This document shows positions 48,524 to 57,286 of a stretch of 64,000 nucleotides of DNA, in pieces. Location of the stretch: positions 1-64,000 of the forward strand of contig CAKOSO010000001.1 of NCBI GenBank assembly GCA_934102355.1, in the 5' to 3' direction. Each line of letters begins with the position of its first letter. Positions within the stretch are counted from its first letter, which is position 1. The translations under genes and the position numbers were made by a program. Source of the stretch: an uncultured Bacilli bacterium. GTDB lineage: Bacteria > Bacillota_I > Bacilli_A > RF39 > UBA660. The notes below the pieces were generated by a model. That model was given only the letters and a program-made list of their open reading frames with translations. It was not told the DNA's origin and did not search any database.

Positions 48524-49705
48524 ATGTTTAATAAAAAAAGCAATATTGACTACGAAAACTTAAATGAAGTTATTAAACTTTCTAAAAAAATATTGAAAGT
48601 AGTTTTTACTATACTTATTTTATCCATTATTTTAATAGGACTTGTTATTTTTGATAAATTAAATGTACTATCAATAATTAAAAATATAATCAGTGTTATA
48701 ACACCATTCTTTATTGGAATAATAATTGCATGGTTATTTGACCCTTTAGTATCGTTTTTACAAAAAAAGAAAATTAAAAGAGGACTTGGTTCTGTTATTG
48801 TAATTGTCCTTTTTGTAGCTATATTATTCTTACTATTTAAAACTCTTATACCACTTTTAATTAAGCAATTTAACGACTTTTTAAAAAGTGTTCCTGGCCT
48901 AATGGAAGAAATATCAAATTTTGTTAAGCAGATATTTTCTAAGTTTTCAAGATTTGGTCTTAACTTTAGTGATGTTGAATCTTATATCTATAAAGCTTTT
49001 GAAGCATTCACATCTAATCTTACAACAACTCTCCCTAAAAATATAATTAATGTTTCAACATCAATTATATCTGTTGTAATTAAAATTGTTCTTGGTATAA
49101 TGGTTGGTTTTTATTTACTTATTGATTTTGATGGTGTTAAACGTGTTTTTGATTTTGTACCAGACAAATATTATGACAGCTTTATTGCTTTAATGAGAAA
49201 ATTAAATACTACTTTTAGAGACTTTGTACAAGGAACTTTATTCATTGCTCTTGTTGTGGCTTTAATCTCAACTTTAGGATATACACTTGTTGGGCTTCCA
49301 TCACCATTATTATTTGGTGTATTATGTGGTATCACCAATATGATTCCATACGTTGGACCTTGGATTGGTGGAGCACTATGTGTTATAGTTGGATTTAGTG
49401 TCAGTCCTTTAGTTGGTATTTTAGCACTTGTTGTTGCTGTTTTAGTCCAACAAATTGACAATATGTTCTTACAACCTCTTATCATGGGAAAAACAATGAA
49501 ACTTCATCCAGTAACAATCATGGTTGGGTTACTTTTATTCGGATACTTATTTGGAGTTATGGGTACTATTTTTGCAACTCCAATTATGGCAGCACTTAAA
49601 ATTATTATTTTACATTTCAATGAAAAATATGGTTTCTTAAGTAGATTAAAAAATGATAAAAATGTGGAAAGGGTTTCAAATGAAAAGAGTAGTAATAGCG
49701 ATTGA
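48524..49705 (+). CDS. AI-2E/YtvI-family membrane transporter
   Basis: 393 aa, about eight membrane helices. The family pattern is visible: VITPFFIGIIIAWLFDPLV early, the soluble loop FNDFLKSVPGLMEEISNFVKQI, FVQGTLFIALVVALISTLGY, GVLCGITNMIPYVGPWIGG and QQIDNMFLQPLIMGKTMKLHPVTI near the end. Members export small molecules or act in Na+/H+ exchange; YtvI is a sporulation-associated member. Substrate unknown. ATG 48512 lies at the GGTGAT ribosome site, so ATG 48524 is used. Its end overlaps cmk by 26 bases. Confidence 0.9.
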   Translation: MFNKKSNIDYENLNEVIKLSKKILKVVFTILILSIILIGLVIFDKLNVLSIIKNIISVITPFFIGIIIAWLFDPLVSFLQKKKIKRGLGSVIVIVLFVAILFLLFKTLIPLLIKQFNDFLKSVPGLMEEISNFVKQIFSKFSRFGLNFSDVESYIYKAFEAFTSNLTTTLPKNIINVSTSIISVVIKIVLGIMVGFYLLIDFDGVKRVFDFVPDKYYDSFIALMRKLNTTFRDFVQGTLFIALVVALISTLGYTLVGLPSPLLFGVLCGITNMIPYVGPWIGGALCVIVGFSVSPLVGILALVVAVLVQQIDNMFLQPLIMGKTMKLHPVTIMVGLLLFGYLFGVMGTIFATPIMAALKIIILHFNEKYGFLSRLKNDKNVERVSNEKSSNSD

Positions 49706-50345
49706 TGGTCCAAGTGGTAGTGGAAAGGGTACAGTATCTAAAATATTAAAAGAAAAACTTAATTTACTTTATATAGATACTGGTGCTATGTACAGATGTA
49801 TAGCATTAAAAGCACTAAAAAATAATATGGATTTAAAGGATAACGAATCCTTAATCGATATGGCAAGAAAATGTGATATATCTTTTTCTTCAGATAGTGT
49901 TTTTCTAGATGGAGAAGATGTAAGCTTAGATATAAGAAATGAAGAAGTATCAACTGCAGCATCAATTGTATCTAGAATAAAAGAAATAAGAGAAATAATG
50001 GTTCATAAGCAAAGAGAATTTGCAAAAGATAATAACATTATTATGGAAGGAAGAGATATTACAACTGTTGTTTTACCAGATGCCTTATATAAGTTTTATC
50101 TAGATGCTTCATTAGAAGTACGTGCTAAAAGAAGATATGAACAGAATAAGGAAAAAAATATTGATTCTTCATATGAGGAAGTTCTTGAAAATATGAGGCA
50201 GAGGGATTACAATGATATGCATAGAGATGTTGGAGCTTTAAAAGTAGGTGATGGTGTTACCTATATAGATTCAACTAATATGACTATTTCAGATGTAGTT
50301 GACAAGATTATAAATATTGTAGGAAGTGGTAGTAATGAATCTTAA
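49680..50345 (+). CDS. cmk: Cytidylate kinase
   Basis: Phosphorylates CMP and dCMP. 221 aa, standard. P-loop VIAIDGPSGSGKGTVSK, LYIDTGAMYRCIALKAL, MEGRDITTVVLPDALYKFYLDAS and RQRDYNDMHRDVGALK are diagnostic. The open frame starts at 49653; ATG 49680 with GGAAAGGG gives the family N-terminus. Overlaps the transporter before it and alaS after it, so the three are translationally linked. Confidence 0.96.
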   Translation: MKRVVIAIDGPSGSGKGTVSKILKEKLNLLYIDTGAMYRCIALKALKNNMDLKDNESLIDMARKCDISFSSDSVFLDGEDVSLDIRNEEVSTAASIVSRIKEIREIMVHKQREFAKDNNIIMEGRDITTVVLPDALYKFYLDASLEVRAKRRYEQNKEKNIDSSYEEVLENMRQRDYNDMHRDVGALKVGDGVTYIDSTNMTISDVVDKIINIVGSGSNES

Positions 50346-52083
50346 GGATTTATATATTAATTTTTTTGTAAGTAAAGGACATAAACAAATACCTAGTGCT
50401 CCAGTAGTACCAGAAAATGACCCAACTGTTTTATTTAATACAGCTGGTATGCAACCTTTAATACCTTATTTAATGGGTGAAAAACATCCTTATGGAACTA
50501 GACTTTGCGATTACCAAAAATGTATTCGTACTAATGATTTGGATGTTATTGGTGATAGTTACCACCATACTTTCTTTGAAATGCTTGGTAACTGGAGTTT
50601 AGGTGATTATTTCAAAAAAGAATCTATTTCTTGGAGCTTTGAATTTTTAACTAAAGTTTTAAATATTCCTAAAGAACGTCTTGCTGTTACTGTTTTTAAA
50701 GGTAATGACATATTAGAAAAAGATTACGAAGCTATTGAAATATGGAAATCTTTAGGAATTAAAGAAGAAAGAATTTATGAAACTATCTTAGATAATTTTT
50801 GGATAGCAGGGGAAGTTGGTCCTTGTGGAACTGATACTGAGATATTCTATTTCAGAAGTGATGACGAAATTCCAATAAAATTTGATCCAGAAGATGAAAG
50901 ATGGGTTGAAATTTGGAATAATGTTTTTATGCAATACTATAAAGATAAAGATGGTAAAATTACAAATCTTCCTAAAAAGAATGTAGATACAGGTATGGGA
51001 GTAGAAAGAGTTACTGCTATTTTAGAAGGTGTAAATGATAATTATATGTCTTCAATCTGGAAAGATGTAATTGAAAAAATTGAAGAAATATCTGGACTAT
51101 CATATTCTGATAATGAAAAAAGTATGAGAATTATTGCAGATCACTTAAGAACTGCAGTATTCATATCATGCGATAATGCAGGTATAAAACCATCAAATAC
51201 TGATCAAGGATATATTTTAAGAAGATTAATAAGAAGAGCAATAAGGCACGCTAAAAAATTAAATATAGACATAAATAGTGACTTTGATACTGTTATTGCT
51301 AATTTAATTATTGATAAATATAAGAAGTATTACAGTGAACTTGAAACTAATAGAAATGTTGCAATAGAAGTTTTAAAAAATGAAAAAATAAAATTTAACC
51401 GTACTTTAGAAAAAGGATTAAGAGAATTTGAAAAAATTACTTCTAACATTAATGACAACGTTTTAAATAAAGATTTAGCATTTAAACTTTATGATACTTA
51501 TGGATTTCCAATTGAACTTACTGTAGAGCTTGCCAATGAGCTTGGAATAAGTGTTGATGTTGATGGCTTCTATGAAAAATTCAAAGCCCATCAAGAGCTT
51601 TCAAGAACTGCATCAAGTGGTAAATTTAAAGGTGGCCTTGCAAGTGGTTCTGATATTGAAATTAAATATCACACTGCTACACATCTTTTAAATGCAGCTC
51701 TAAAAGTTGTAGTATCAAAAGATGTTCATCAAAAAGGATCTAATATCACAGATGAAAGAATGAGATTTGATTTTTCTTGTGATCATAAATTAACTGATGA
51801 AGAAAAGAAAGAAACTGAGGATTTAGTAAATAAATGGATTAGTGAAGGACTTACTGTAACAAAAGAAGAAATGAGTAAAGAAGACGCTATAAATTCTGGA
51901 GCAGAATGCATGTTTATTGAAAAATATCCAGATATTGTCACTGTATATAAAATAGGGGATGTATCAAAAGAATTATGCGGTGGACCACACGTTTCTAATA
52001 CTAAAGAACTAGGTAAGTTTAAGATTGTAAAAGAAGAAGCATCATCCGCTGGTATAAGAAGAATTAAAGCTATTTTAGAATAA
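50335..52083 (+). CDS. alaS: Alanyl-tRNA synthetase, short form without C-Ala domain
   Basis: 582 aa instead of about 870. Class II catalytic core: FNTAGMQPLIPYLMG, LDVIGDSYHHTFFEMLGNWSLGDYFK, ALGVERV-like VDTGMGVERVTAILEG, then the tRNA-recognition domain. The editing domain is present with HTATHLLNAAL (HxxxH) and CGGPHVSNTKE (CxxxH), so mischarged Ser/Gly removal should work. The protein ends right after it: the coiled-coil and C-Ala domain, which dimerise and bind the tRNA elbow, are absent. Such short forms are known in reduced genomes. GTG 50326 rejected; ATG 50335 follows AGGAAGTGG and overlaps cmk by 11 bases. Confidence 0.93.
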   Translation: MNLKDLYINFFVSKGHKQIPSAPVVPENDPTVLFNTAGMQPLIPYLMGEKHPYGTRLCDYQKCIRTNDLDVIGDSYHHTFFEMLGNWSLGDYFKKESISWSFEFLTKVLNIPKERLAVTVFKGNDILEKDYEAIEIWKSLGIKEERIYETILDNFWIAGEVGPCGTDTEIFYFRSDDEIPIKFDPEDERWVEIWNNVFMQYYKDKDGKITNLPKKNVDTGMGVERVTAILEGVNDNYMSSIWKDVIEKIEEISGLSYSDNEKSMRIIADHLRTAVFISCDNAGIKPSNTDQGYILRRLIRRAIRHAKKLNIDINSDFDTVIANLIIDKYKKYYSELETNRNVAIEVLKNEKIKFNRTLEKGLREFEKITSNINDNVLNKDLAFKLYDTYGFPIELTVELANELGISVDVDGFYEKFKAHQELSRTASSGKFKGGLASGSDIEIKYHTATHLLNAALKVVVSKDVHQKGSNITDERMRFDFSCDHKLTDEEKKETEDLVNKWISEGLTVTKEEMSKEDAINSGAECMFIEKYPDIVTVYKIGDVSKELCGGPHVSNTKELGKFKIVKEEASSAGIRRIKAILE

Positions 52084-52087
52084 CAAA

Positions 52088-52127
52088 AAAAGCATTAGAG
52101 ATTAATAAATCTAATGCTTTTACTTTT
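52088..52127. terminator. Bidirectional terminator after alaS
   Basis: Twelve-bp perfect stem AAAAGCATTAGA/TCTAATGCTTTT (52088-52099 with 52110-52121), A-rich left and T-rich right flank. Confidence 0.85.
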
Positions 52128-53253
52128 ATTTATATTTATCATAAATTCTATGGATAGTACTTTCTAAATAATCTTTTTTCTTTTCTATTTTTCTTACAAG
52201 TTCAATTTGATTTCTTGTTCTTACCAAGTTATGATCAGTATATGTAGTCCTAAAATATGTATCCCCATTTATATAGTCATTATAAAATCTTAATGCTAAT
52301 TCTAGTGTCATTATTTTTATACTATTTGCCATATTATCTACTTCTTTTTCTTTTAACACCTTAGCAACTTCACTTAAGAACCCTTCAGTATATGCTTCAA
52401 ACAATTTATTATCTATATCAACATTACTAATATCTTTACTATCTTCAACACGAGTTGCACATGATGATCTTACACCATCTCCATAATCATAAAGAATAGA
52501 ACCAGGCATTACAGTATCTAAGTCAATTACTGCTATATAGTCATTACTATTTTTATCTAACATAACATTATTTATTTTCGTATCATTATGAGTAACTCTT
52601 ATTGGTATTTCACCGTTTTTAATTTTATCATAAATTAAACCATATTCTTCTTTTTTACTTTTGAAAAATTCAATTTCTTCTTTCGTATTTTTAGACCTTT
52701 TGGCAGCATCAATTTCTAAATCTTGTAAAAACTTTTTATATCTAAGTGGTGTATTATGAAAGTTTTCTATTGTCTCTTCAACAAGATCAGTTGGATATCC
52801 ATTTAGTGCTCTTGAAAATGACCCGAAAGCCTTTCCAGCAGTCTTGATAATAGCATCATCATCAGTTTTATCATAAGAAACTGAATTATCAATGTAATTA
52901 TATACCCTAAAGAATTCATTATCACCTAAAGCATTTTTTGTAATATATAAAGGTGAACCAGTTGTTGTAGGTATTACCTCTAATGTTTTATGCTTTGAAT
53001 CTCCATTATTTTTATAGTAATTGCTAATATATGTAGTTACATTTTGAATGTTTCTCATAAGTGAGAATGGTTTTGTAAACACTTTAGTATTCACTCTTTG
53101 ACACAAGTATTTTTTTTCGTCTTTTCCTTTTTTTAATATAATAACAAAAGTATTATTAATGTTTCCTTTTTCTATTTCTTTTATATTAATTTCATCATAT
53201 GTAAAACCATATTGATCTGCTATATCTTTTGCATCTATTTCAAATGTTTTCAT
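52126..53253 (-). CDS. Aminoglycoside-phosphotransferase-fold sugar kinase (N-acetylhexosamine 1-kinase-like)
   Basis: 375 aa, soluble. Kinase-like fold: NINNTFVIILK and YLCQRVN (ATP Lys region), catalytic loop THNDTKINNVMLD, and VIDLDTVMPGSILYDYGDGVRSS. The HNDTK..N and DLDTVMPG..YD.GD signatures match NahK-type anomeric sugar kinases, which make GlcNAc- or GalNAc-1-phosphate. No phosphorylase or sugar transporter is nearby, so the sugar is unproven. The open frame starts at 53295; ATG 53253 with GGAGG eight bases upstream is the start. Divergent from the T-box leader. Confidence 0.8.
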   Translation of the reverse strand: MKTFEIDAKDIADQYGFTYDEINIKEIEKGNINNTFVIILKKGKDEKKYLCQRVNTKVFTKPFSLMRNIQNVTTYISNYYKNNGDSKHKTLEVIPTTTGSPLYITKNALGDNEFFRVYNYIDNSVSYDKTDDDAIIKTAGKAFGSFSRALNGYPTDLVEETIENFHNTPLRYKKFLQDLEIDAAKRSKNTKEEIEFFKSKKEEYGLIYDKIKNGEIPIRVTHNDTKINNVMLDKNSNDYIAVIDLDTVMPGSILYDYGDGVRSSCATRVEDSKDISNVDIDNKLFEAYTEGFLSEVAKVLKEKEVDNMANSIKIMTLELALRFYNDYINGDTYFRTTYTDHNLVRTRNQIELVRKIEKKKDYLESTIHRIYDKYK

Positions 53254-53352
53254 AAATATACCTCCATACATTAATACCACTTTAACATTTAGCAATCATT
53301 TTAGCAAATTATTTGACTTCATTTTACAGTTTTTTTATATTGTTTCTTGCTT

Positions 53353-53380
53353 TTTACGCATTTTGGATGTATAGTATTAT
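53353..53380 (+). promoter_or_regulatory. Promoter of the aspS T-box transcript
   Basis: TTTACG at 53353-53358, 16-bp spacer, TATTAT at 53375-53380, just before the leader structure begins. Confidence 0.5.
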
Positions 53381-53388
53381 TAATGTTT

Positions 53389-53577
53389 GTTAGAGGAGTA
53401 CTTAATTACTTCTAAAAGAGAGATAACTAATTGGTGTGATGTTATTTAGTAAGTTTTTTAGGAAGACACTAACTATAAGACAATCGTTTTATTTGCGTTA
53501 AAAATAAGAGTGCATGATTAATCATGAATTAAGGTGGTACCGCGAATGTTTCGTCCTTAGGTTTATGATTTTTTTTG
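53389..53577 (+). promoter_or_regulatory. T-box riboswitch controlling aspS, specifier GAC (Asp)
   Basis: The T-box sequence AATTAAGGTGGTACCGCG is at 53527-53544, followed by a CGTCC-containing terminator whose right arm ends in a T-run (about 53571-53577). Stem I closes with GTTAG (53389-53393) and CTAAC (53469-53473); just inside the 3' side is GAC (53465-53467), an Asp codon in specifier position, agreeing with aspS downstream. Uncharged tRNA-Asp should bind and prevent termination. tRNA-Asp(GTC) at position 1 can pair with GAC. Confidence 0.93.
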
Positions 53578-53595
53578 TTTTAAGGAGGAATTTTT

Positions 53596-55341
53596 ATGAA
53601 AAAAAATATGAATGCATCATTTAATGAAAATAATGTTGGAGAAAATATTGAATTATATGGTTGGGTTTCTAGAGTAAGAAACCTTGGAGGATTAATTTTT
53701 ATCGATTTAAGAGATAGAAGCGGTATTATTCAACTCGTTGTTGATCCATCGAATAAATACTATGATATTGCAAATTCTTTAAAATCAGAATATGTTATTA
53801 AAGCAATTGGAGATGTAGTTTTAAGATCTAACCCAAATAATAATATACCTACTGGAAAAATTGAAGTTAATGTAAGTTATCTTGAGCTTTTAAACACATC
53901 ATTAGATGTACCATTTGCTATTAGTGATAATTGTACTGCAACCGAAGATACAAGATTAAAGTATAGATATTTGGATATAAGAAGAGATGAAATTAAAAAT
54001 AGATTAATTGAAAGAAGTAAAATATGTTTTGCTATCAGAGATTTTCTAAACAGTAATGATTTCATTGAAGTTGAAACACCAATTTTATGTAAATCAACAC
54101 CAGAAGGAGCAAGAGATTACTTAGTTCCATCAAGAATATTTAATGGATCATTCTTCGCACTTCCTCAATCACCACAACTTTTTAAACAACTACTTATGGT
54201 CGGTGGTATTGAAAGATATTATCAAATTGCCAGATGCTTTAGAGATGAAGATTTAAGAGCTGACAGACAACCAGAATTTACTCAGGTCGATGTTGAGATG
54301 AGTTTTGTATCAGAAGATGATGTTATGGAAGTAGGGGAGAAACTAATCGCTTCAGTATTTAAGAAAATTAAAGATATAGATATAAAACTTCCTTTAGATA
54401 GAATGAAATATGATGATGCTATAAACAATTATGGATCTGATAAACCAGATTTAAGATTTGACCTTAAGATAAATGATATTACAAATATTTTTGAAAATAC
54501 TAATATTGTCTTTTATAAAGATGCTATTTCAAATAACGGTATAGTAAATGCCATAGTTGTTAAAGACAATGAATCATACTTTACTAGAAAAGTTTTTGAT
54601 TATTTAAGTGAATTTGTAAAAAAATATAAACTTGGTGGAATATCATATTTAAAGTTTGGTGATGAGATATCTGGAAGCATTTCTAAACTAATTAGTGAAA
54701 ATGAACTAGCCGCATTAAAGAAAAAATTGAATATATCACAAGGAGACGTTGTATTAATTTGTTGTGGTAAAAAACAATTAGTAAAACAAGCTCTTGGTGC
54801 TTTAAGATGCTATCTAGCTCGTGAACTAAATTTAATTAAAGAAGATGAATATAAATTACTATGGGTAGTAGATTTCCCAACATTCGAGTGGAGTGATACT
54901 GAGCAAAGATTCATGTCAATGCATCATCCATTTACTGCTATAAAAGACACTGATATTGAAAAGTTAGAAAATGACAAAGCAAATTGTTATTCTAAAGCAT
55001 ATGATATTGTAATAAACGGATATGAAGCTGGTGGTGGATCAATTCGTATTCATGATCAAGAAGTTCAGAAGAAAGTATTTGAGGCTTTAAATCTAAGTGA
55101 TGATGAAATAAAAGAAAAATTTGGATTCTTTGTAGATGCCTTAAAATATGGAACCCCTCCTCATGGTGGATTTGCACTTGGACTTGACAGATTAGTTATG
55201 ATATTAACTAATACAACTAATATTAGAGATGTTATTGCATTTCCTAAAACTGCATCTAGTTCTTGTTTAATGAGTGAATGCCCAAATACCGTAAGTAAAG
55301 ATCAACTAGATGATTTAGGAATTAGTATCAATAAAAAATAA
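53596..55341 (+). CDS. aspS: Aspartyl-tRNA synthetase
   Basis: 581 aa, bacterial type. OB-fold anticodon domain (LYGWVSRVRNLGGLIFIDLRDRSG, seen as GWVSRVRNLGG then FIDLRDR), motif 2 YYQIARCFRDEDLRADRQPEFTQVD, the bacterial insertion domain, SMHHPFT, and motif 3 GGFALGLDRLVMIL. AAGGAGG precedes ATG. Monocistronic behind the T-box, with its own terminator. Confidence 0.97.
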   Translation: MKKNMNASFNENNVGENIELYGWVSRVRNLGGLIFIDLRDRSGIIQLVVDPSNKYYDIANSLKSEYVIKAIGDVVLRSNPNNNIPTGKIEVNVSYLELLNTSLDVPFAISDNCTATEDTRLKYRYLDIRRDEIKNRLIERSKICFAIRDFLNSNDFIEVETPILCKSTPEGARDYLVPSRIFNGSFFALPQSPQLFKQLLMVGGIERYYQIARCFRDEDLRADRQPEFTQVDVEMSFVSEDDVMEVGEKLIASVFKKIKDIDIKLPLDRMKYDDAINNYGSDKPDLRFDLKINDITNIFENTNIVFYKDAISNNGIVNAIVVKDNESYFTRKVFDYLSEFVKKYKLGGISYLKFGDEISGSISKLISENELAALKKKLNISQGDVVLICCGKKQLVKQALGALRCYLARELNLIKEDEYKLLWVVDFPTFEWSDTEQRFMSMHHPFTAIKDTDIEKLENDKANCYSKAYDIVINGYEAGGGSIRIHDQEVQKKVFEALNLSDDEIKEKFGFFVDALKYGTPPHGGFALGLDRLVMILTNTTNIRDVIAFPKTASSSCLMSECPNTVSKDQLDDLGISINKK

Positions 55342-55362
55342 TTACTATAAATAAAAACCTGT

Positions 55363-55394
55363 ACGTTATTGTACAGGTTTTTTAAAACTATTCA
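55363..55394. terminator. Bidirectional terminator after aspS
   Basis: Perfect 12-bp stem AAAAACCTGTAC/GTACAGGTTTTT with GTTATT loop; it overlaps the end of the convergent LCP gene. Confidence 0.85.
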
Positions 55395-57202
55395 TTTTCA
55401 CTTTGATTAATTTCATCATCTTTTTTATCCTCTTTTGTCTCATCTTTATTTGTCTCATCTTTGTTTGTATCTTGTTCATCTTTTTTAGAGTCATTATTTT
55501 TATCTTCTTGCTTAGATTCAGTATTATTATCTTTTATATCATCTAGTGTTTCATCTTTTTTGTCTTCTTTTTCAGTATCTTTTTGTTCTTTATCTATTTT
55601 TCCATCATATTTTTTATCTTCGTTTTTATCTTCAGTTTTGTTATCATTTTTATCATCTTTTACTTCATTTATAACTGGTGTTATAACAGGTTGTGGAGCA
55701 CTTCTTTTTGTTGGACTAGAAACATTTGTTGCATCACTATAACTTGCATCAAGCATTTCACCATTTAAAGTTTTATTTATTAAATCTTTTGCCTGTTGTA
55801 CACTTTCTTCATTTGGAATCATAACATACAACTTTTGGCTTTGATAAGAATATGTATATTCATATCCGTTTGAACCAGTTACAACATTTGAAGTGATATT
55901 CCATTTAGGCATTTTATCAATTTGATTCTTAATAAGATATGTTATTTTATCAGTACTCATATTAGTTCTAAAACTTGAAGATAATGAATTTAATATATTT
56001 GTATATTTGGTAATTATTTGTGGACTAGTAACTTTTTTTATTACTCCATCAATAATAGCTTGTTGATTCTTAATTCTATCATTATCACCATTTGGTAACG
56101 TCATTCGTGTTCTTGCAAACTCTAAAGCTTGTTCACCATTTAAATGAACATATCCTTCTGGGAAATAAGTATATAAATGACCGGTAAATGATCTTTCATT
56201 ATACACATCAATTCCACCAATTGCATCAATTAAACTAACTACAGTAGTAAAGTTTGCTTTTACATAATAATTAATATCTATATCAAATAAATTTTCTATT
56301 GTACCTACAGATGACTCAACACCATAGATTCCAGCATGAGTTAATTTATCTTTATATCCTGTTGTATCTTTTAGTTGTACATAATAATCTCTTGGAATAG
56401 AAGTAAGTAATACTTGATTAGTATTTGGATTAACTGTAATTACCATATTAACATCACTTCTTGATACAATATCAATTGATCCATAATTATCAAGACCAGT
56501 AACATAAATATTAAATGGTTCATTATTCTTTGTATTTTTTACTATATTATTTGTTTCTATTTTTATTTCAAAGGTATATAATACTTTTGCTTTTTCACTT
56601 AGTTGTGGATACTTTTCAAGCAATATATTATAGTTTGTTTCTTCAGTTAATATAGCATCCGTTTTTTTATTGTATAAATTATTTACTAGTGCATCATCAT
56701 CACTAATTTCAATTGCTTTTGCACTTGTTAACTTACCTAATTCTTCTAAAGCATTATCATAATGCAAACTTTTTTTACTAATATATTCAATACTATTTTT
56801 TATATCTGCTACTGATTTATAATTACTATCTTTTAATACAATAACATTATACTTTTCTTTTTTATGATTTAAGTCATCTATCTTTGACATAAATGTATTT
56901 GTTTTATATAAATAGAAGAAACCTACCGTTAAAGCTACTGTTGCTATAGTTATTATAATTGCCCATAACACTTTTAAAAACTTCAATTTCTTCTTTTTAA
57001 AGAATATGAATATTGATAAAAATATTAATAAAACAGAAAGTAGTGAATACAGCAATATATATTTAAGCGGTATTATATTTAACTTATATATTAATACAAA
57101 GTTTGCACAACATACTATAGTTATTAACAATGTTATAAGTAATTGATATTTTTTAAATTTACTTATTTTCCTTTTCTTTTCATTATTGTCTCTTAACTTC
57201 AT
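55388..57202 (-). CDS. LytR-CpsA-Psr family glycopolymer ligase with charged C-terminal tail
   Basis: 604 aa. LCP enzymes attach teichoic-acid-like polymers to peptidoglycan. Three N-terminal membrane helices, an accessory external segment, then the LCP core: IYVTGLDNYGS, SRSDVNMVITVNPNT, LLTSIPRDYYV, DKLTHAGIYG, LNGEQALEFARTR and NDRIKNQQAI. The last ~100 residues are low-complexity Lys/Asp/Glu/Asn repeats (DKNEDKK-like units), probably a flexible wall-spanning tail. The open frame begins at 57220; ATG 57202 with GGTGAT is the start. Confidence 0.92.
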   Translation of the reverse strand: MKLRDNNEKKRKISKFKKYQLLITLLITIVCCANFVLIYKLNIIPLKYILLYSLLSVLLIFLSIFIFFKKKKLKFLKVLWAIIITIATVALTVGFFYLYKTNTFMSKIDDLNHKKEKYNVIVLKDSNYKSVADIKNSIEYISKKSLHYDNALEELGKLTSAKAIEISDDDALVNNLYNKKTDAILTEETNYNILLEKYPQLSEKAKVLYTFEIKIETNNIVKNTKNNEPFNIYVTGLDNYGSIDIVSRSDVNMVITVNPNTNQVLLTSIPRDYYVQLKDTTGYKDKLTHAGIYGVESSVGTIENLFDIDINYYVKANFTTVVSLIDAIGGIDVYNERSFTGHLYTYFPEGYVHLNGEQALEFARTRMTLPNGDNDRIKNQQAIIDGVIKKVTSPQIITKYTNILNSLSSSFRTNMSTDKITYLIKNQIDKMPKWNITSNVVTGSNGYEYTYSYQSQKLYVMIPNEESVQQAKDLINKTLNGEMLDASYSDATNVSSPTKRSAPQPVITPVINEVKDDKNDNKTEDKNEDKKYDGKIDKEQKDTEKEDKKDETLDDIKDNNTESKQEDKNNDSKKDEQDTNKDETNKDETKEDKKDDEINQSENE

Positions 57203-57218
57203 AAAAATCACCAATAAC

Positions 57219-57227
57219 ATTATAGCA
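57219..57227 (-). promoter_or_regulatory. Extended -10 promoter of the LCP gene
   Basis: Minus strand TGC followed by TATAAT (57224-57219), close to GGTGAT and ATG 57202. Confidence 0.55.
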
Positions 57228-57286
57228 TGTATTACAAATAAATAATGTTTATCTAGTGTTATTTGTCTTTATTTTACACATTTATG

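Noticed and set aside
55461..55768. Two plus-strand frames of 93 and 61 aa rich in Ser/Phe/Leu
   Set aside because: Antisense of the Lys/Asp repeat tail of the LCP protein; composition is explained by the repeat.
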